Assembly: GCF_004786035.1 (NCBI RefSeq)
Contig: NZ_CP035088.1
Span: 4,314,001 to 4,378,000, forward strand
From: Pseudomonas viciae
GTDB lineage: Bacteria; Pseudomonadota; Gammaproteobacteria; Pseudomonadales; Pseudomonadaceae
Direction: 5' to 3'
Length of the DNA stretch: 64,000 nt
Shown in pieces: positions 52,815 through 62,297 of the stretch (the first letter of the stretch is position 1; each line of letters begins with the position of its first letter). Below the pieces are notes generated by a model. That model had not been told where the DNA came from, did not search any database, and was given only the letters and a program-made list of their open reading frames with translations. The position numbers and the translations under genes were made by a program.

Positions 52815-53129
52815 TCAGCCGCAGTTCACCCGATTGACCAGCAGGTTGGCATCGGTATTGAGATTCAGGCGATCAGAGCGGTATTCGAGCGTGACCATGT
52901 CGTTGGGCTTGAGGAACCGGGCAATCTGCGCGCCGGCACGAGTGCGGGCCTGTTCCAGCAGTTGCGGCGAGGCCTGTTTACCGATGGCGAACTCGGCAGC
53001 CTTTGCTTCGCAGCGGCCGCTACCACTCTCGGCGGCCACGGGGTCGGGGGTCGATTCAGAGGTGCTGCTGCAACCGCTCAAGAACGCGGCGGCCAGCAAA
53101 GTACTCAATGACACGAGCTTCCAAGGCAT
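52815..53129 (-). CDS. Lipoprotein with I78-type peptidase-inhibitor domain
   Basis: 104 residues from the ATG at 53129 (AAAAAGGAGGCTTC). Lipobox FLSGC at about 17-21, a Ser/Pro linker, then a ~65-residue I78 inhibitor domain: CEAKAAEFAIGKQASPQLLEQARTRAGAQIARFLKPND...VTLEYRSDRLNL...DANLLVNRVNCG, with the two Cys at its ends. I78 proteins inhibit serine peptidases of the subtilisin/elastase kind, so this would protect the envelope. The ends of the domain fit the family well. Confidence 0.82.
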   Translation of the reverse strand: MPWKLVSLSTLLAAAFLSGCSSTSESTPDPVAAESGSGRCEAKAAEFAIGKQASPQLLEQARTRAGAQIARFLKPNDMVTLEYRSDRLNLNTDANLLVNRVNCG

Positions 53130-53294
53130 GAAGCCTCCTTTTTTTGATAAATAAACAGAGAGCGTGCGACAGCCCAAACAGTGCTTGGTTTCAACACGCG
53201 TGGCCATCAGCCTGCCCTCATCCAGAAAACCGGCAGTTTGCCTGACCCCGATCGACCTGGTCAGACATGAATCGTGACTGAATATGAACGACGC

Positions 53295-53600
53295 TCAATA
53301 AACGTCAATGTAATCAAAGGGCGGATTCGGCCAGTTGTCTTTCAGCGCGTTGTAGATCTGCATGACCCAGACCTCGTCACTGGCAGCGACCCGTCCGACG
53401 TACCCCGAACCTTTGGCCCACGTCTCAAGCCGAAACAGCAAGCCGTCGATGTCGACACCGCCCACCACGCCCGAAGACAAATAGGCGATCCCCCCCTTGG
53501 TCACACGCAATTGGGTGTGCTCGTCATCACTGGCAGAGGCCAGTAACTGACGAACTGCGTCCAAGGTCAGCCCGTCAGGCGCGTTCAAATCGATCTGCAC
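53295..53600 (-). CDS. Hypothetical protein, 101 residues
   Basis: A soluble acidic alpha/beta protein: MQIDLNAPDGLTLDAVRQLLASASDDEHTQLRVTKGGIAYLS... then GVDIDGLLFRLETWAKGSGYVG and a C-terminal DYIDVY. I do not recognise the family. It stands alone; codon use is normal for the region. Confidence 0.6.
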   Translation of the reverse strand: MQIDLNAPDGLTLDAVRQLLASASDDEHTQLRVTKGGIAYLSSGVVGGVDIDGLLFRLETWAKGSGYVGRVAASDEVWVMQIYNALKDNWPNPPFDYIDVY

Positions 53601-53729
53601 GGCAGGGCTCCTTCGGCAACCAAAAAAACAAGTGTCGCACAGCCCTCCCTTGATGCCTAAGTCGCAGTGCCAACCCGCAGCAAAAATGGTTTACTCAGCC
53701 TACAGACCTCCCAACTCGCGAGCCCTGCC

Positions 53730-53927
53730 ATGAGCACCGTCAGCATCGAAGCCACCATCAATGCCAAGTGGTCAGAGGGCCACAGTTCCTACAGCCCGGG
53801 TAGCCCGGAGGAATTGGCAATCATCGGCATAGAACTGTTGGTCAGGGAGCTGGGGACGGAGGTTGCCCGCAACTTCATCCAGCAGGCATTCGAGCGATAC
53901 CCGAGCGCCATTGACGCTGCGGACTGA
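53730..53927 (+). CDS. Small hypothetical protein, 65 residues
   Basis: The start at 53730 (MSTVSIEATINAKWSEGH) is preferred over 53667, which would add a low-complexity head. It contains GSPEELAIIGIELLVRELGTEVARNFIQQAFERYPSA, a helical region. No family is recognised. Confidence 0.5.
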   Translation: MSTVSIEATINAKWSEGHSSYSPGSPEELAIIGIELLVRELGTEVARNFIQQAFERYPSAIDAAD

Positions 53928-53975
53928 AGCTCACGCGCCCGCAGACCGAGGCCTGCGGGCACGCAGCAAGGCAGG

Positions 53976-55004
53976 TTACTTGAGGCGCGCCAGACGCTCG
54001 GTCAGCAGGTCAAAGAAGCCCTGGGCATCACCGTTTTCCACCCAGAAGGCATTCTTCGGCGCCTTCAGGCCGTCGTACCAGTCGACGATGGTCTGGCCGA
54101 AAGTCGGGCCTTCGCGACTGTCCACCACCAGGTTGACCGAACGACCGGTAAACAATTGCGGCTTGAGCAGGTAGGCAATCACCGTCGCGTCATGTACCGG
54201 CCCACCCGTCATGCCGTAGTGTTCCATGTCGCCCTTGACGTATTCGTTGAGGATATCGCCCACCAGCTTGCTGGCGTTGTTGTTCAGCGCGGCGATCTGC
54301 TTCAGGCGCGCTTCGCTGGTGAGGACCTTGTGGGTCACGTCCAGGGGCAGATACGTCAGCTTCAGGCCACTTTTCGCGACGATCTCCGCTGCCTGTGGAT
54401 CGGCGAACAGATTGAATTCGGCCACTGGCGTGATGTTGCCGCCGTTGAAGTGCGCGCCGCCCATAATCACCACTTCCTTGATGCCCTGGGCGATGTCCGG
54501 TTCCTGGATCAGCGCCAGGGCCAGGTTGGTCTGCGGGCCGAGCATGGCGATGGTGATGCTGTGGGGCTTGGCGGCCTTGAGGGTATCGATCAGGTAATTG
54601 ACGGCATTGCCCTTGGCCAACCCCTGCTTCGGCTCGTGCACGGTGACACCCGACAGGCCTTCCTTGCCATGGATGTTTTCCGCATAGATCGGCGTACGCA
54701 TCAATGGCTTCGGCGCGCCAGCATACACGGGCACATCTTCGCGCCCCGCCCACTCCCGCGCCAGGCGAGCATTGCGAGAGGTCTTGTCCAGGCGCACATT
54801 GCCCGCCACCGTGGTCAGCGCGCGGATATGCAACTCCTCGGGGGACGCCAGGGCGAACAGCAGCGCCACCACGTCATCGGCCCCCGGATCGGTGTCGATG
54901 ATCAGGTCGATTTTTTCCGCCGCCTGGGCGCTTGTAGCGGTGATCAAGGACAAAAGCAGCAGACTCCGGAACAGTTGATGCATTTTTTGAGCATAGCGGT
55001 ACAT
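53976..55004 (-). CDS. Exported inosine/uridine-preferring nucleoside hydrolase
   Basis: 342 residues. The N-terminal signal peptide (hydrophobic LLLLSLITATSAQA) ends at about residue 28. The calcium-binding DTDPGADD motif of IUNH enzymes follows, with further active-site segments (MLGPQTNLALAL; MGGAHFNGGNITPVAEFN). It releases ribose and base from nucleosides, probably in the periplasm, feeding ribose to the adjoining RbsBAC importer. Most bacterial IUNH are cytoplasmic, so the signal peptide matters. It is last in the rbs operon. Confidence 0.88.
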   Translation of the reverse strand: MYRYAQKMHQLFRSLLLLSLITATSAQAAEKIDLIIDTDPGADDVVALLFALASPEELHIRALTTVAGNVRLDKTSRNARLAREWAGREDVPVYAGAPKPLMRTPIYAENIHGKEGLSGVTVHEPKQGLAKGNAVNYLIDTLKAAKPHSITIAMLGPQTNLALALIQEPDIAQGIKEVVIMGGAHFNGGNITPVAEFNLFADPQAAEIVAKSGLKLTYLPLDVTHKVLTSEARLKQIAALNNNASKLVGDILNEYVKGDMEHYGMTGGPVHDATVIAYLLKPQLFTGRSVNLVVDSREGPTFGQTIVDWYDGLKAPKNAFWVENGDAQGFFDLLTERLARLK

Positions 55005-55032
55005 GGCGCATTCCTTGTGCAGGGTTGTAGGG

Positions 55033-55437
55033 TTAGAACGTGACTCCAGCGATCAACACGATGTTGCAGTACGGCGAGCATTCTCCGGTGCGAATAATCG
55101 CCCGGGCTTCACGACTAAGATGCTTGAATTGTTCGTGACTGACCCGCTCCCGCGCGCCCAGCGCGCCTTCGGCGTGCAGTGCCTCCAATGTCGTCAGGGC
55201 CGAGGGTTGTTTATCGAAAATCTCCTCTGCCAGCACATGGCTTTCCACCTGCATTTCACTGAGCACCACGTTCAAGGTGCTGACAAAATCGGGAATACCC
55301 CGGGTCAGGGCCAGGTCGATCAATTCGACCCCGGGCGGCACCGGCAAGCCGGCGTCACCGATGACCACCTTGTCGCCATGGCCAAGAGAGGCGATCAGTC
55401 GCGACAGTGCCACATTCAACAACGGCGTCTTTTTCAT
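55033..55437 (-). CDS. rbsD: D-ribose pyranase
   Basis: 134 residues with [34 protein letters not shown] (catalytic His in LGHGD and Asp in GDAGLP) and [15 protein letters not shown] at the end. It converts beta-pyranose to furanose ribose for RbsK. Its start overlaps the RbsK stop (ATGA). Confidence 0.95.
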   Translation of the reverse strand: MKKTPLLNVALSRLIASLGHGDKVVIGDAGLPVPPGVELIDLALTRGIPDFVSTLNVVLSEMQVESHVLAEEIFDKQPSALTTLEALHAEGALGARERVSHEQFKHLSREARAIIRTGECSPYCNIVLIAGVTF

Positions 55438-56348
55438 GATTTGAAAGCCTGTACTTCCAGCAAGGTGGGAATGGAGGGCTGCGCGCCTGCGCGGGTGACC
55501 GACAGCGCTGCGGCGACCTGGCCGAAACGAATCGCATCGACCTGGCTGTTGCCGTTGGCCAGGGCCGCCGCGAAGCCACCGACAAAAGTGTCCCCCGCCG
55601 CCGTGGTGTCCACCGCCTTGACCAACGGCGCCGGGAAGTGTTCGAAACTCGCTCCGTTGGCGAACAGCAGACCCTGGGCGCCCAGGGTCACGATCACCTT
55701 GCCGGCGCCGGCGGCGATCAAATGCGTCGCGGCGGCTTCGGCGGTTTCCAAAGAGTCCACCGCCACCCCGCTGAGAACCGCCGCCTCGCTTTCATTGGGG
55801 ATCAGGTAGTCGACGTAGGCGTACCAGTCGGCCGGCAACGCATGGGAGGCCGGCGCCGGGTTGAGGATAACGATTTTGCCTAACTCGCGGCCGCGCTTGA
55901 GTGCATGGCCGACGGTGGCGTCCGGTACCTCGAGCTGACAGATGATGACATCGGCGCTTTGCAGCACCTCATCGAAACGGTCCAGAACCTCAGGCGTCAG
56001 CACGCCGTTGGCGCCGGCGACGATCACGATCGCATTCTGGCTGTTGTCGTCGACGACGATCAGCGCCACGCCGCTGGAACCGTCCACGACGCTGACCGCC
56101 TGGCAATCGATGCCCTCGGCCAGCAGCGCCCCGCGCAATTGTTCGCCGTAGGCATCGCTGCCCACGCAACCGACCATGGACACCTGCGCCCCCAGGCGCG
56201 CGGCAGCCACGGCCTGGTTGGCCCCCTTGCCGCCCGGGATGGTGCGGAACGATTCACCGATCAGCGTTTCACCGCCCCGGGGCAGACGCGGCGCCCGGGT
56301 CACCAGATCCATGTTCAGGCTGCCTATTACCACTACTTTTGCTGGCAT
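55434..56348 (-). CDS. rbsK: Ribokinase
   Basis: 304 residues, PfkB fold. N-terminal [23 protein letters not shown] and [17 protein letters not shown]-terminal anion hole and catalytic base [18 protein letters not shown]. It phosphorylates ribose at O-5 after uptake. It lies between rbsR and rbsD. Confidence 0.96.
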   Translation of the reverse strand: MPAKVVVIGSLNMDLVTRAPRLPRGGETLIGESFRTIPGGKGANQAVAAARLGAQVSMVGCVGSDAYGEQLRGALLAEGIDCQAVSVVDGSSGVALIVVDDNSQNAIVIVAGANGVLTPEVLDRFDEVLQSADVIICQLEVPDATVGHALKRGRELGKIVILNPAPASHALPADWYAYVDYLIPNESEAAVLSGVAVDSLETAEAAATHLIAAGAGKVIVTLGAQGLLFANGASFEHFPAPLVKAVDTTAAGDTFVGGFAAALANGNSQVDAIRFGQVAAALSVTRAGAQPSIPTLLEVQAFKS

Positions 56349-56371
56349 ACATCATTACTCATCAATTCGGT

Positions 56372-57391
56372 TCAGCGGTATTGGGCGAATGTACCGGACA
56401 ACGGTGCAGTCGACTCTCGCAAGACAATGCTGGGTGTCACGATCCGCTGCTCAGTGGCAATTGCCGGCGTAGCAATACGCCGCAGCAGCACTTCCGCCGC
56501 CATCTCGCCGAGGTGCAGGATCGACTGCCCCACCGTGGTCAACGCCGGGTAGACATAACGGCTCATTTGAATGTCATCGAAACCGATGACCGACAATTCG
56601 CTGGGCACGCGCACGTTGCGCTCGGCGGCGGCGCGCAGCACACCGATGCCGATCATGTCGTTGGCCGCAAAAATCGCGCTGGGCGGCTGTTGTTCAAGCA
56701 ACTGGGCGGCGGCGCGGTAACCGCCGGTACTGGTGAAATCACTCTCAAGCATGCGCTCGACCGGCAATTCGATCCCCGCCTCTTTCAGAGCCCGGCAATA
56801 ACCGGCCAGGCGCATTTGCGCCACACTGGTCTCGGCCGGACCGCCGATAAAGGCAATGTCGCGATGCCCCAGCTCGAGCAGGTGCCGGGTCGCCAGGTAC
56901 GCGCCGTACTCATGGTCGATGCGCACCAGGTCCGCGTCGACGCCGTCGAGCCCGCGGTCGACGATTACCATGGGTGTGCGCACATTGGCCAACCCCTCGG
57001 CCAGGCCGATATCGCCGCCAGCGGATGCGACGATCAGGCCGTCGATGCGTTTTTCCAGCAGCACCCGCAAGTAACTGCGCTGCTTGTCCGGGTTGTCGTC
57101 GGAGTTGCACAGGATCACGCAGTAGCCGTTGCGCTCACAGTAATCCTCGATCCCCCGGGCCAATTCAGCAAAGTACGGGTTGAGGCTGTTGGGCACCAAC
57201 AGGCCGATGGTCGCCGTGGTCTTGGCCTTGAGCGAACGGGCCACGGCGCTGGGCACGTAGTCCAGTCGCTCGATGGCCGCCTCGACCTTGAGCCGCACCT
57301 CTTCACTGACCGGCCGGGTCTTGTTCACCACGTGAGACACGGTGGTGTAGGAAATCCCCGCGAGCGCCGCCACATCCTTGATCGTCGCCAT
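56372..57391 (-). CDS. rbsR: LacI-family ribose operon repressor
   Basis: 339 residues. The N-terminal LacI HTH and hinge (MATIKDVAALAGISYTTVSHVVNKTRPVSEEVRLKVEAAI, YVPSAVARSLK) are followed by a ribose-binding-protein-like core. It should bind the palindrome at 60991 and release it on ribose. It is encoded within the operon it controls. Confidence 0.94.
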   Translation of the reverse strand: MATIKDVAALAGISYTTVSHVVNKTRPVSEEVRLKVEAAIERLDYVPSAVARSLKAKTTATIGLLVPNSLNPYFAELARGIEDYCERNGYCVILCNSDDNPDKQRSYLRVLLEKRIDGLIVASAGGDIGLAEGLANVRTPMVIVDRGLDGVDADLVRIDHEYGAYLATRHLLELGHRDIAFIGGPAETSVAQMRLAGYCRALKEAGIELPVERMLESDFTSTGGYRAAAQLLEQQPPSAIFAANDMIGIGVLRAAAERNVRVPSELSVIGFDDIQMSRYVYPALTTVGQSILHLGEMAAEVLLRRIATPAIATEQRIVTPSIVLRESTAPLSGTFAQYR

Positions 57392-57394
57392 GGT

Positions 57395-58372
57395 TCAAGC
57401 CCGCCGACTGGCGCGCTGGCTGCGATAGGTATCGAGCACGACCGCCACCACGATCACCGCACCGGTAATGATGCGCTTGGTCGGCTCAGTGGCGCCGATC
57501 TGCGCCAGCCCCGCCGCCAGCACGGAGATAATCAACACGCCAAAGAAGGTACTGATGACCGAACCGCGCCCGCCCATCAGGCTGGTGCCGCCGATCACCA
57601 CGGCAGCGATCACTTGCAGTTCCAGACCTGAGCCGGCGTTCGGATCCGCCGCCTCCAGGCGGGAAATCTGAAACAGCGCCGCCAAACCGGCCAGCAGCCC
57701 CATCAGACTGAATACCAGGATCTTGTAGGGCTTTGGATTGATGCCCGCCAGGCGCACGGCTTCTTCATTGGTGCCGATGCCGATCAGGTAGCGACCGAAC
57801 ACGGTACGGGTCAGCACTGCCTGGGCAATGAAGATCACCAGCAGGGCAATGATGAACGAGGGAGAAATGCCAAAGGCGATCGGGTTGGACAGCCAGGCGA
57901 AGGAGTCGCCGATGTAGGCCGTGCGCGAGCCGGTCATCTGGTACGCCAGGCCCCGAGCCATTTCCAGCACGCCAAGGGACACAATGAACGATGGAATCCG
58001 CCACGCCACGGTAATCGAACCGGTGACGGTCCCCGCCAGCGCCGCCACGGCCATGCCGAGCAAGGCCGAGGGCCAGACGCTCCAGCCCCAGCCGAGAACG
58101 GCCACGCTCACCGTCGATGCCGCCAGCGCCAATACCGAGCCCACCGACAGATCGATGCCGCCGATGATCAGGATGAAGGTCATGCCAACCGCCAGCACCA
58201 TGAGGTCTGGGATCTGGTTGGCCAAGGTACTGAAGGTGTCATAGGAAAGAAAATGGCTACTCAGCGCCGAAAACAGCGCGACCATGGCCAGCAAGGCGCC
58301 GGCCAGGCCCAGGTAGGTGCCGAGGCCATAGAAGTTGCCACTCGATTTGCCGACGGCAGATGCGGTTTTCAT
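57395..58372 (-). CDS. rbsC: Ribose ABC transporter permease
   Basis: 325 residues with 8-10 spans. The RbsC-typical GGIDLSVGSVLALAA, GIGTNEEAVRLAGINPKPYKI (coupling loop) and GGTSLMGGRGSVISTFFGVLII are present. The start overlaps the rbsA stop (ATGA). Confidence 0.95.
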   Translation of the reverse strand: MKTASAVGKSSGNFYGLGTYLGLAGALLAMVALFSALSSHFLSYDTFSTLANQIPDLMVLAVGMTFILIIGGIDLSVGSVLALAASTVSVAVLGWGWSVWPSALLGMAVAALAGTVTGSITVAWRIPSFIVSLGVLEMARGLAYQMTGSRTAYIGDSFAWLSNPIAFGISPSFIIALLVIFIAQAVLTRTVFGRYLIGIGTNEEAVRLAGINPKPYKILVFSLMGLLAGLAALFQISRLEAADPNAGSGLELQVIAAVVIGGTSLMGGRGSVISTFFGVLIISVLAAGLAQIGATEPTKRIITGAVIVVAVVLDTYRSQRASRRA

Positions 58373-59922
58373 GAAAGATCCCTAGGCGCTGCTTCGTTGA
58401 GCAACGCATCACGTTTCTGGTAGCCGGCGAATGCGGCGGCAAGCAAGTCATCCTGGGTCCAGCTGTCGCGCTCGAACGTGTCGATCAGGCGTCCGGCGGA
58501 CAATACGCCAATGCGGTCACAGATCAGCATCAGTTCTCGCAGGTCACTGGACACCACGACCAGCGCCTTGCCCTGGCGCGTCAACTCACCGAGCAGGGCA
58601 TAAATGTCGAATTTGGCGCCGACGTCGATGCCTCGGGTTGGCTCATCGAACAACAGTACCGAGCAATCGCGTTCGAGCCAGCGCCCAATCACCACCTTCT
58701 GTTGGTTGCCACCCGACAGTTCGGACACCAACTGGGTCGGACTGGAACTGCGGATGCGCATGGCGTCGATCTGCCGCTGCGCCAACGCCAGCTCTTCACT
58801 GCCATTGACCAAACCGGCGCTGGAAATTTCCGGCATGTTGCCCAGGGCAATGTTCGCGGCGATGGACTGAGTCAGCAGCAGGCCTTCGCCCTTGCGGTCC
58901 TCGGTAATCAAGGCGATGCCATGGGCCACCGCATCGGCCGGGGAGCGGATGCTGACCACATTGGCAGGTGAGCCCAGCGCCACGGTGCCGCTGTCGGCTG
59001 CATCGGCGCCGAAGATCAGCCGCAACAGTTCGGTGCGCCCTGCCCCAATCAGGCCGGAAATACCGAAGATCTCACCACTGCGTACTTCAAAGGACACATC
59101 GCGAACCTTGTCCGAACGGCTCAGGCCTGTGACGGTCAGGGCCGGCGCGCCGATCTGGCGTGGGCCCAGGTCGATGTGCTCGCCCAGCTCCCGGCCGACC
59201 ATCAGGGTCACCAGTTGCTCGCTGTTGTAGTTGGCCATCGGCTCTACGCAGACCAGGTTGCCGTCACGCAGCACCGCAATGCGTTGGGCCACCTGCGCCA
59301 GCTCTTCGAGGCGATGGGAAATGTAGATGATCGACACGCCCCGAGCCTGCAGGCGAGTAATCTGCTCAAAGAGCATCTCGACTTCCCGGGCCGTCAGCAT
59401 GGCGGTCGGCTCGTCGAGAATCAGCACACGGCAATCGCCGATCAGGTTGCGGGCGATTTCAACCATCTGCTGATGACCGATACCCAGCTCACCCACCAGG
59501 GTGTCGGGGTCGATCGCATCGAGCCCGACCTGGGCCATGGCCTCGATCGCCGCTTTGCGCAATTGCTTGCGGCTGATCCAGCCACCGACGCTGGGCAGGT
59601 TGTCGAGAAACAGGTTTTCCGCCACGGACAGGGTCGGCAGTAAATTGAGCTCCTGCATCACCATGCGCACGCCCAGCTCTTCAGCCTGGGTACGGCTGCC
59701 AGGACGGTACTCCTGCCCCAGAAATTGCATCTGCCCGGTGGTCGGCGTCACCAGCCCCCCAATGATCTTGGACAAGGTGCTTTTACCGGCGCCATTTTCG
59801 CCGGTCAGCGCCAGCACTTCACCGCGCATCAACGTCAAGTCGATGCCGGTCAGTACCGGCTGGGCATAGGTCTTGCCGATACCGCTGACAGACAGGACAG
59901 CGTTCGGGTCGGGAACGGACAT
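58369..59922 (-). CDS. rbsA: Ribose ABC transporter ATP-binding protein (double ATPase)
   Basis: 517 residues with two ATPase halves. The first has Walker A GENGAGKST, an LGIGHQQMVEIAR signature region and Walker B VLILDEPTA. The second has a degenerate P-loop (GLIGAGRTELLR), the signature LSGGNQQKVVIGR and Walker B VLLFDEPTRGID. Such asymmetry is normal for sugar importers of this class. Confidence 0.95.
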   Translation of the reverse strand: MSVPDPNAVLSVSGIGKTYAQPVLTGIDLTLMRGEVLALTGENGAGKSTLSKIIGGLVTPTTGQMQFLGQEYRPGSRTQAEELGVRMVMQELNLLPTLSVAENLFLDNLPSVGGWISRKQLRKAAIEAMAQVGLDAIDPDTLVGELGIGHQQMVEIARNLIGDCRVLILDEPTAMLTAREVEMLFEQITRLQARGVSIIYISHRLEELAQVAQRIAVLRDGNLVCVEPMANYNSEQLVTLMVGRELGEHIDLGPRQIGAPALTVTGLSRSDKVRDVSFEVRSGEIFGISGLIGAGRTELLRLIFGADAADSGTVALGSPANVVSIRSPADAVAHGIALITEDRKGEGLLLTQSIAANIALGNMPEISSAGLVNGSEELALAQRQIDAMRIRSSSPTQLVSELSGGNQQKVVIGRWLERDCSVLLFDEPTRGIDVGAKFDIYALLGELTRQGKALVVVSSDLRELMLICDRIGVLSAGRLIDTFERDSWTQDDLLAAAFAGYQKRDALLNEAAPRDLS

Positions 59923-59980
59923 AAAAAACTCTCCAATACGCCCGCCCGAGTGGGCGAGCGCCGTTGTGTCGCCAGGATAA

Positions 59981-60937
59981 CTACTTGGTCACCAGCTCGA
60001 CCGGAGTTTCGATAACACCGTTGGTACCATTGTCGACTTTTTCGCCCTTGAGAATCTTCAAGGCCGTCTCGATGCCGAATACCGCTTGCTTGGCGGCGAA
60101 CTGGTCGGCAGTCGCCAGGACGCGACCGTCCTTGAGCATGGGCTTGATAGCATTGATGTTGTCGTAGCCGACCACTTGCACCTTGCCCGCCTTGCCCGCC
60201 GCGCGCACGGCCGATACCGCGCCGACCGCCATGCTGTCGTTACCGGCCAGCAGGGCCTTGATGTTCGGATATTCGCTGAGCATTGAGGCGGCAACCTGGT
60301 TGCCCTTGTTGATTTCCCAGTCGCCCGATTGCAAGGAGACGACCTTGATCTGCGCCGCTTCCATTGCATCCTTGAAGCCCGCAGTACGCGCCTGGGCGTT
60401 GGTGGTGGTGGACACACCTTCGATGATGCCGACCTCGTCACCGGCCTTGAGCTGCTTGGCCAGGTACTCACCGACCAGGCGCGCGCCCTTGCGGTTGTCC
60501 GGGCCTACGAACGGCACGTTGATGTTCTTGCTCTTGACCACGGCCGGATCGAGCTGGTTATCGATGTTGATCACCGTGATGCCAGCGTCGACGGCTTTCT
60601 TGATCACCGGCACCATGGCCTTGGAGTCCGCAGGCGCGATGATCAGGGCATCGACCTTGGACACGATCATCTGCTCGACGATACGGATCTGGTTGGCAGT
60701 GTCGGTTTCGTCCTTGATCCCGTTGGAGATCAGGTCGAAATCGGCGGAGTGTTCCTTCTGATAAGCCTTGGCGCCGTCTTCCATGGTCAGGAAGAATTCG
60801 TTGGCCAGGGATTTCATGACCAGGGCGACCTTGGGTTTTTCAGCGGTCTGGGCGAATGCCGAGGAGAAAGGCAGCGCAGCGGATGCGGCCGCGAGCATGG
60901 CAACAGCGAGAAGGCGTCCAGCGAATGGCAACTTCAT
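59981..60937 (-). CDS. rbsB: Periplasmic ribose-binding protein
   Basis: 318 residues. The signal peptide MKLPFAGRLLAVAMLAAASA... ends FAQT. Type 1 binding fold with NEFFLTMEDGAKAYQKEH, INIDNQLDP, FVGPDNRKGARLVGEYL and LAGNDSMAVGAVSAVRAAG. First gene of the rbs operon, close to the operator. Confidence 0.95.
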   Translation of the reverse strand: MKLPFAGRLLAVAMLAAASAALPFSSAFAQTAEKPKVALVMKSLANEFFLTMEDGAKAYQKEHSADFDLISNGIKDETDTANQIRIVEQMIVSKVDALIIAPADSKAMVPVIKKAVDAGITVINIDNQLDPAVVKSKNINVPFVGPDNRKGARLVGEYLAKQLKAGDEVGIIEGVSTTTNAQARTAGFKDAMEAAQIKVVSLQSGDWEINKGNQVAASMLSEYPNIKALLAGNDSMAVGAVSAVRAAGKAGKVQVVGYDNINAIKPMLKDGRVLATADQFAAKQAVFGIETALKILKGEKVDNGTNGVIETPVELVTK

Positions 60938-60990
60938 GGGTTCACTCCGATCTTATGATTATTGTGAGCAAATCATTGCACGGAATGCCG

Positions 60991-61004
60991 CGCAAACGTT
61001 TGCG
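60991..61004. promoter_or_regulatory. RbsR operator (LacI-type palindrome)
   Basis: CGCAAACGTTTGCG is a perfect 14-bp palindrome with the central CG of LacI-family operators, 54 bases upstream of rbsB. RbsR, encoded in the same operon, is the obvious ligand. Confidence 0.85.
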
Positions 61005-61220
61005 TGGAGTGAACTATGGTAAGGCTTCGCGGTTTTGTCAACGTCGTGGGCCTATCTCCGCAAGCCAGTCTACCGGGTTGACCAACATACTCGAACCCCG
61101 ATTGGCTTGCCTGTTTAAACCCGCCGATAAAAAAGTCACCTCTCCTACATCAAAACTGAAAAAGCGCTGTCAGAGGATTTTCTTGAATTTTAAGCAGTTG
61201 CGTAAATGCCTACAGTTAAA

Positions 61221-61240
61221 TACTGTATGCCCGTACAGCT
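61221..61240 (+). promoter_or_regulatory. LexA (SOS) box
   Basis: TACTGTATGCCCGTACAGCT matches CTGT-N8-ACAG exactly. It overlaps the -10 region of a possible promoter (TTGCGT at 61198, 17-base spacer, TACTGT) and lies 17 bases before the GTG at 61257. The 61005-61220 stretch before it has no gene. Confidence 0.85.
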
Positions 61241-61256
61241 TAATAAGGATAATCCT

Positions 61257-61505
61257 GTGGCCACGCCCTCCGCTGCAACTACCCCTTTAGATTCCTATGC
61301 GCGACTCGGCCTGCGCGTTTCAAAAATCATCAACTCCCCTACCGCACAAAAAGCCAAGGCTGCCCTGATCTTCCGTCTCCCCGACGAGCCGGTGGATGAG
61401 TGGGAGCGCCTGCTGGAAGAAATCGACGAGAACGACAACGTGACCCTCGCCTATCGCGACGACGGTGGCGTGCAGGTTTTCTGGGTTGTGCCGAAGGAAG
61501 ATTGA
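61257..61505 (+). CDS. DUF1654-family protein under LexA control
   Basis: 82 residues from the GTG at 61257 (AAGGATAATCCT); the longer frame from 61206 would start inside the SOS box and is rejected. The sequence SYARLGLRVSKIINSPTAQKAKAALIFRLPDEPVDEWERLLEEIDENDNVTLAYRDDGGVQVFW, given here only as a region (about 12-77), fits the DUF1654 family, small proteins nearly confined to pseudomonads. The family's function is unknown; the SOS box points to DNA damage. It is probably co-transcribed with endA, 5 bases downstream. Confidence 0.8.
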   Translation: MATPSAATTPLDSYARLGLRVSKIINSPTAQKAKAALIFRLPDEPVDEWERLLEEIDENDNVTLAYRDDGGVQVFWVVPKED

Positions 61506-61510
61506 GTCTG

Positions 61511-62200
61511 ATGATCGTACGTGGTTTTGCTTTATTGCTTGTATTCGTCGCCCTGGGGGCACAGGCCGGCGCTCCCCGCACCTTCAACGAAGCCAAGAAA
61601 GTCGCCTGGAAGCTCTACGCACCGCAATCCACCGAGTTTTACTGTGGCTGCAAGTACACCGGCAACCGCGTGAACCTGGCGGCCTGCGGTTATGTGCCGC
61701 GCAAAAATGCCAAACGCGCCGCCCGCATCGAATGGGAACATATCGTCCCGGCGTGGCAGATCGGGCATCAGCGCCAATGTTGGCAACAAGGCGGGCGCAA
61801 AAACTGCACCCGCCACGACCCGGTCTATCAACGGGCCGAGGCCGACCTTCACAACCTGGTGCCGAGCATCGGGGAAGTGAATGGCGATCGCAGCAATTTC
61901 AGTTTTGGCTGGCTGCCAGTGCAAACGGGTCAGTACGGTTCCTGTTTGACCCAAGTGGATTTCAAGGCCAAAAGAGTCATGCCTCGCCCCTCCATCCGGG
62001 GCATGATCGCCCGGACGTATTTCTACATGAGCAAACAATACGGCCTGCGCCTCTCGAAACAGGACCGGCACCTGTATGAAGCCTGGAACAAGACCTACCC
62101 GGTCGAAAGCTGGGAGCGCCAGCGCAACCAGAGCGTGGCGTGTGTCATGGGACGCGGGAACGAGTTCGTGGGCCCGGTGGATATGAAGGCCTGCGGCTGA
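61511..62200 (+). CDS. endA: Periplasmic/extracellular endonuclease I
   Basis: 229 residues. The signal peptide MIVRGFALLLVFVALGAQA is followed by the endonuclease I fold. Beta-beta-alpha metal site: EWEHIVPAWQIG (catalytic His) and DLHNLVPSIGEVNGDRSNF (metal Asn). Six or more Cys (FYCGCKY, AACGY, QCWQQ, NCTRH) suit a disulfide-rich exported enzyme. It degrades DNA outside the cytoplasm. The start at 61511 sits 14 bases after AAGGA in the end of the DUF1654 gene, so it is probably in the same SOS-controlled unit. Confidence 0.92.
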   Translation: MIVRGFALLLVFVALGAQAGAPRTFNEAKKVAWKLYAPQSTEFYCGCKYTGNRVNLAACGYVPRKNAKRAARIEWEHIVPAWQIGHQRQCWQQGGRKNCTRHDPVYQRAEADLHNLVPSIGEVNGDRSNFSFGWLPVQTGQYGSCLTQVDFKAKRVMPRPSIRGMIARTYFYMSKQYGLRLSKQDRHLYEAWNKTYPVESWERQRNQSVACVMGRGNEFVGPVDMKACG

Positions 62201-62228
62201 CCTCACCGTTGTGAACAGCGCAAATCGA

Positions 62229-62254
62229 CTGTGGGAGCAAGCTCGCTCCCACAG
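62229..62254. repeat. REP palindrome
   Basis: CTGTGGGAGC and GCTCCCACAG flank AAGCTC, the common P. fluorescens-group repetitive extragenic palindrome, between endA and the convergent SPOR gene. Confidence 0.85.
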
Positions 62255-62297
62255 GTTTTGTGGCTTAAGGCTTCCTGCGTCTTTTTGTCCTACCCGA

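Noticed and set aside
56339..57631. 430-codon plus-strand frame opposite rbsR/rbsC
   Set aside because: Antisense to two well-supported genes; composition rich in His/Gln/Arg as usual for shadows.
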